Assembly (NCBI GenBank): GCA_004352715.1
Contig: SCFE01000003.1
Span: forward strand, 2,527,934 to 2,591,933
From: Hofstenia miamia
Lineage: Eukaryota; Xenacoelomorpha; Acoela
Direction of reading: 5' to 3'
DNA length: 64,000 nt
Below the pieces are notes generated by a model. The model saw nothing but the letters and a program-made list of their open reading frames with translations, was not told the DNA's origin and did not search any database. This document shows positions 58,639 to 64,000 of this stretch, piece by piece. Position numbers and translations under genes: made by a program. The first letter of the stretch is position 1, and each line of letters opens with the position of its first letter.

Positions 58639-61600
58639 CTAAGAATATCTTATATAGTTCCTCAAGCAAAATATAACTGACCAAGTAGGTCAGTTGAACT
58701 GACCACTTAAATAGTGTTGTTCAGACTTTCTTCTCTACAAATTATCCCTTTATGCTGCTGTAAACAAGATTATGCCATTGTTTTCATAAAAAAGCAACGT
58801 ATTTCATGATTGGCATGAAAGACTCAAAATGTATGTTGTTTCCCTAACTTTGTTATCTTTCAAAATCCCCATAGTAGCAGCTTCAGTTATTTATCTTCAA
58901 TAAAAATGAGCTATCCCAACATTAATGCAGTTTTATTTACAAAATAACACTTTATTTCACAGCTTACCCCTTTGGTATAAGCAAATGATTAAATTTTTAC
59001 ATTTTTAACGTCAGATATTCCAAATTAATTAATACAGTTGTATTCCAACAATACCTAATTTATAAAAAATATGCATTCAATTTTCGAAGATTTGCTCTAA
59101 AAGACATTTAAAAATTCCTTATTCAATAACATTTCGCTGGAAATTTTTTCAAATTTAGTGCTTTATGTAAGCAAAACATGAAGATCGTCTCACGCAAGAA
59201 TTTTCAGCCACTACGCATCAATGATGACCATAGTGTTAGTACAATACAGCTTGTGCAAAGTAACCCCGTTAATTAAAATATTTATTAAGTTAATTTTAAT
59301 CAATATTTAGAATGATTTTTAATAAATTCAGAGGTATTTCCATACAATGCTCATCTTAGAAGTTTCAGTTAACTGATGAACCCCAATTTCATGTTCAGCA
59401 AAATCCTTCCCCAATGACCATTATACATCATAGTTCTTGCTTGCTTTGCTCAATGAAATATTTAAAAAGTTTATATTCAAACAATGATATCTTCTAAAAT
59501 ATCTGCTTATTTCCTGATCAACTATTGATTTTTTGCTCGATTGATTGCTCTAGTATTTTGAGAGAATAAGATTTCTTTTATGTTGTCTAAATGTCAATTA
59601 AATATCTTAGCAAAAATTAATTTTGGAGCATTGTCCCAAATTGGATTGATTTTTATCTTAAGTAATCGTGGTATTTGGCAAATATGGCAACTTTGAAGTC
59701 ACTATACTTTCTGAAATTCCAAAGCTTTTCAAAGTTTAATGTATGTTTGTATAATTGAATTTTAACTATGAGGTATTACTTAAAGTTGTGATGATTTCAT
59801 TGCTTCTTTGTAATTTGATTCCAAGAAAAAATTCGAATTCTTCTAGTAACCAAAAGATAGAGATACAACAATGGATAATTTACATATATACTTTGAAAGA
59901 CGTCCCATTCATACATTAATTGCTTTAGCATTTTGATATTAGACATGGTGACCCTACAATTATTATCCTGATGCTAAATATAAGAACATTATAAAAATTA
60001 TTAATATCACTGTAATTCATCAATGCCTATAACTAATATTTAATCAAAGTCCATGCCGCAGATTATTTTTAAAACAAGCGGGCGGCGAAATTTAATTAAT
60101 TTCGGAAAAAGCGATCAATTTTTTCGGCTATTTCTGACAGGTCGAGGATGAAATATTCGGCTATGATTTATCACAACTAATTGACAGTTATCGTATTTCT
60201 GCCTGAATTTAGTCAAATGTTGTTAAACTGATTGGGGCATGTTTGACAAAAAATCGGTTTCACTTTGCTTTGTTCTTAATTTGATATCTCTAAGGAATAT
60301 ATTTAAAGTTGAATGCTTACTTATTGCTTTTATACATTTTAACAAGTTACGTGGGAAAATCTAAAAGAATGCGATTCAACGATGGACTACATATGGAAAT
60401 AAATGTATTATGGTGATAAATCAATAGGGAACCCAGAAAGCATTTAAACATTTCAAAGAAACATGTGTTATATTAAGTTATATACTTAATTTAATAAACT
60501 TTGATTCACTAATTCAATTGAGACTTTGTTTTTGAAAAAAATTCTTGAATCCATTACAATATATTTTCAAAATGACGCGCTAACACAAAGAATTCAAACG
60601 GCTTAAAAGCTATTGCATATACGGTTTGCACCCTGTTCCAGAATCTGGATTTCAAAAGTCGCAATAAAAGGTTGTCCAAAAAACTTCATAACAAGCATGA
60701 TAAAATTGATTATCAAACCAAAAAATGAAAATAATGAACTTAGTGTCATCATCAATGGTTTTATATTCATAAAATTTGAATTGCATTTTAAAACTCGCAA
60801 ACATCTGTTACGAACCTTTAATAAAGGGGACATCCGTCAACAAAATTTCAAAAAGATACGTCTCATTTCAAACCCATTTTATAAAAATCAATGAAAAATA
60901 TATTTTTCTTCAAGATTATATTGTGCTCTTTCTTTATAGGAGTTCTTAAATACAAAAACGTTTAAATTAATGACGTTTACAGAGGCAGTCAATATGTTAA
61001 TGAGCTATTGGAGAGTTTTGGCAATGATTGGGGGCCTAAGCCAATAAAGACATTGGTATTGAGCGGAAAACCATATTTTCTTTTAGACTAGAAACTCTTC
61101 AGGCTCTTAAGATTTCATCTCACTATTTCATGCACAATTCCGTCAATATTACTTAGCAAATGTGACGATCAAAAGTATAGTTTTTGACAGCTTCAACTTC
61201 CCTACGATAGATTGCAACATATTTAACATAGATAATAACATAATTACTTTATAAAATTTTGAAACACATTTCTTGATGAAAGTTTTGGATATAAATTAGT
61301 TGAAGGAGCACATGAAAGATAATAACTATCATCTCCGAAGATTTTCCATTTAAAGTATTATGCATTATAAATATTTCATCATAGGAAATGCAAATTAATA
61401 ACGGATTTAGTAATTATGCAAATATTATGATAACGGGACAACCTATTCCCATTATTAATTTAGCTGTCGGCACTTTCAAAAAAAATCATCGGCTCGTCAA
61501 AATGCAATTTAATTAGAAACTTCGATAACATCAATAGAATGAGTCAAGTGCAGGCATGGCAAAGCTCTGTCAAAAGAGAAAATGACATAGGGGAGAAGAA

Positions 61601-63246
61601 AAACCCAAGAGAACCACGCGTCAATCAGTGCAGGCGAGGAAACTGCGAAAAAGTTTAAAATAAAAGAAGTTTGATAAAATGCAGGATGGAAGATTAGCAC
61701 CTGGCCTATTGTTTTCCATTATATCCATTTAATAATACAACTTACGAAATTTTTATTCACTTAATTTCAATCCTTTTTACTGAAAAATTAACTGGTCTGT
61801 AAACTAACTAAAAAGGTGTTTTGTAACTTTAGCATTGAAAGCAATTATACATGTACTGAGATAAGGAAATCTATGGTTATTGTAACCCTTCTATAAGATT
61901 AAAGTTTGGAAGAGGTAAGTACAGTCACTCGGTACTATTTTAAGAAATAGTCTATTTGAGAAATTGTCTGTGGATTCACGTACTTTGAACTAACTTAAGA
62001 GAAGCGTGCACACAGTATCAAATTAAGAGCGTGAAATTCTTAAAATATTGAAAATATAGAACTTGCAAATACATCTCACCACTATAATAGTTAATATTTT
62101 TTTAAATTTTTTACAATTTTTTTTAACTAGACATTCAAAATCAATGTTGAATACCTGACTTGGGCATTTCATACATAAAATATTTAGTAGTACTACTACT
62201 ATAAACATCCTGGGCATAGACATTGTAGGGTAACTGTAAATTTTCCAGAAAAACCATTGATCTTGCTATATAACATAAATATTTGCATGTAAGAGATAAA
62301 TGTGAATTTGCAAATTACAATTTATTTCTTTTAAAAAAAAATATGTTGCGTGCGCAAACACTTAAAATATTTGTTCTTTTAAAATATTAGTACAAAACTT
62401 GAATTATCATTAATGTCCTAGTTTAAACTCTATTTTATATACATGCACTAGTTTAGTATTGTAAGTAATCTCATCCTAAGTTTCAAAAACTATATTAACC
62501 CATGCATGTATATAATCCGATTTATATTTACCCATCCTTCTAGCGAACTAAATTTGAAATTTGCTAGAAAATATGAATGCACTTTAAATTATATCCATTC
62601 CAAATACAAAATATAATCTTAGTAGATAAGTCTGGTTACTGCAGTACTGCCTTTTTAATGGCCTTAAAAATCATGTTATATATCAATTTATGAGATAAAT
62701 TGGAAATTTTTCCAAAGTGTATAATTTTAGTGCTGTTTGATCAAAAGTAAATATAAAGGTGAACTCTAAATTTGGTTGAAACTTAAGGAAGAATCAAAGA
62801 AATTGTAGAGCATTGAGGCGAATAGCATTTTTCAAATTAGTTATTAAATTTCATCATCAAAGGAAAAAGCGAAATTAATTTTAATTCATCATTTTTACAT
62901 CCAAGTTATTAAAATTCTAACTTTCCAGAAATTTCTTATGGCTTAATCAATAATAGAAAGTTTTTTTGAAAGTAATTCAAATTTGTGTCCTAACCTTCTC
63001 GCTAAATCAGGGAAACACATAAACTCATAGTTATAATTCTCAGCAATATTTTATGAAATAAAATTGTATATACTTGTATTTTTTATTTTCATTTATTTTG
63101 CAAAGGGTGTAAGTATGTTGTCAGGGATTCTATTACCACAAAGAATAATAAAAGTTTAAAAAATTGGAAATAATATTGACTTAGTAAAAAGAAATTTGAA
63201 TTTTTTAATCAAATTTATAAATTGTCAGGCGGTTGCCCCCTAACTG
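58639..63246 (-). other. Probable upstream intron, non-coding
   Basis: 4.6 kb of AT-rich sequence. I recognise no further exon of the PDZRN-like gene and no transposable element. Open frames at 60603-60894 occur on both strands and are unrecognised. Confidence 0.4.
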
Positions 63247-64000
63247 CATATTGGCACAAGCCGTTTTGTCAAATATTGTTTTCCTATTTTTAATAGTGGG
63301 AATCTTGGGATTTGGACACATCTATTGACAAGAGTGTGCTTCCCAGATATGATGAACTTTTGTGAAGAGCTATTACTGCTCTGGAATTATATAAAAATCC
63401 TATTTTTGCAAAAACGTAGATTCTTGCATACCTAGTGTTCTAATAATTAGAAGTCCAAGGACAATGGCATCAAAAGTAACCTCAAATATTTAGTTTTCTG
63501 TAAAAATCCCATCAAGAGAAGACGATTCTCTATTATTGTTTTGCGGGCTAGCCCGGAACCGCGAGCTGCCCGAGGTCCACGGGCTTGATGAAATACGGGC
63601 GTACCTGATAATCCACATTTACTAAATTAAACTAGATTTTCTTTTTCGTGTTTGACTTTGTTTAAGCTTCTGTACAAATGGTACAATTTTTGTTGCAGAA
63701 ACAGTTATCACATGCAATTTGATGGCATAAATGGGAAATATTTTGAATTATACAAGGGACATAGACATAAATGGGTNCATATTGGCACAAGCCGTTTTGT
63801 CAAATATTGTTTTCCTATTTTTAATAGTGGGAATCTTGGGATTTGGACACATCTATTGACAAGAGTGTGCTTCCCAGATATGATGAACTTTTGTGAAGAG
63901 CTATTACTGCTCTGGAATTATATAAAAATCCTATTTTTGCAAAAACGTAGATTCTTGCATACCTAGTGTTCTAATAATTAGAAGTCCAAGGACAATGGCA
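63247..64000. repeat. Direct duplication across a single N at the window end (probable assembly artefact)
   Basis: Bases 63247-63469 (starting CATATTGGCACAAGCCG) are repeated at 63778-64000, immediately after a single N at 63777. The second copy is cut by the window edge, so the duplication may continue. Same pattern as at 38.2-39.4 kb. Confidence 0.85.

Noticed and set aside
60603-60894. Overlapping plus- and minus-strand open frames
   Set aside because: They mirror each other on the two strands, with no motif and no splice context that would tie them to the PDZRN-like gene.
1-64000. CRISPR arrays, operons, ribosome binding sites and prokaryotic genes
   Set aside because: No regular spaced repeats, and the coding content is split by introns and eukaryotic transposons.

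Overview
This 64 kb window is AT-rich, gene-poor eukaryotic DNA. Its best-supported gene is an intact single-exon EcKinase-like (CHK-type) kinase, a family that is expanded in arthropods, so an arthropod genome is the most likely source. I cannot name the species. There are 1000 fixed-length Ns at 48254-49253, four single Ns, and several assembly scars, so this is a draft assembly. I saw no prokaryotic features, rRNA, convincing tRNA or CRISPR array.

Layout. 0-3 kb: a broken P-element/THAP9-like transposase followed by the 3' end of a ZBED-type hAT transposase. 7.3-8.2 kb: a complete, internally deleted piggyBac element with TTAA ends. 9.4-13.2 kb: a Ty3/gypsy reverse transcriptase wreck on the minus strand, with unidentified coding remnants downstream of it. 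14.2-17.2 kb: the kinase gene and a lysine-rich hypothetical ORF. 17.6-19.4 kb: two inverted copies of a MITE with TAA target duplications. 21.2-23.3 kb: a dead hAT element and a 402-bp MITE, both with exact 8-bp target duplications. 23.6-23.9 kb: a small Ser/Lys-rich hypothetical gene. 25.6-34.8 kb: fragments of mariner, hAT, LINE endonuclease and a hAT MITE. 36.3-40.4 kb: a degenerate multi-exon ORF of a repeat-associated protein family I cannot name, split by a 5'-truncated LINE. 40.5-41.3 kb: a P-like element with matching ends.

44.3-56.1 kb holds a 3.9-kb sequence twice, at a constant offset of 7898 bases. The first copy differs from the second almost only by extension of homopolymer runs over the following base. 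It looks like a sequencing or consensus artefact, and ORFs in it should be ignored.

49.9-58.6 kb carries two minus-strand exons that I assign to one host gene resembling PDZRN3/PDZRN4 (RING/PDZ E3 ubiquitin ligases): the 3' part of a PDZ domain with the family's TQTD motif, and a C-terminal exon with the family's WKV-DGTRY motif. The repeat copy at 52.2-56.1 kb lies in the intervening intron. The rest of the window is AT-rich sequence with (TA)n microsatellites.

The genes do not form a pathway. The window is two to four host genes embedded in layered, mostly dead transposable elements.
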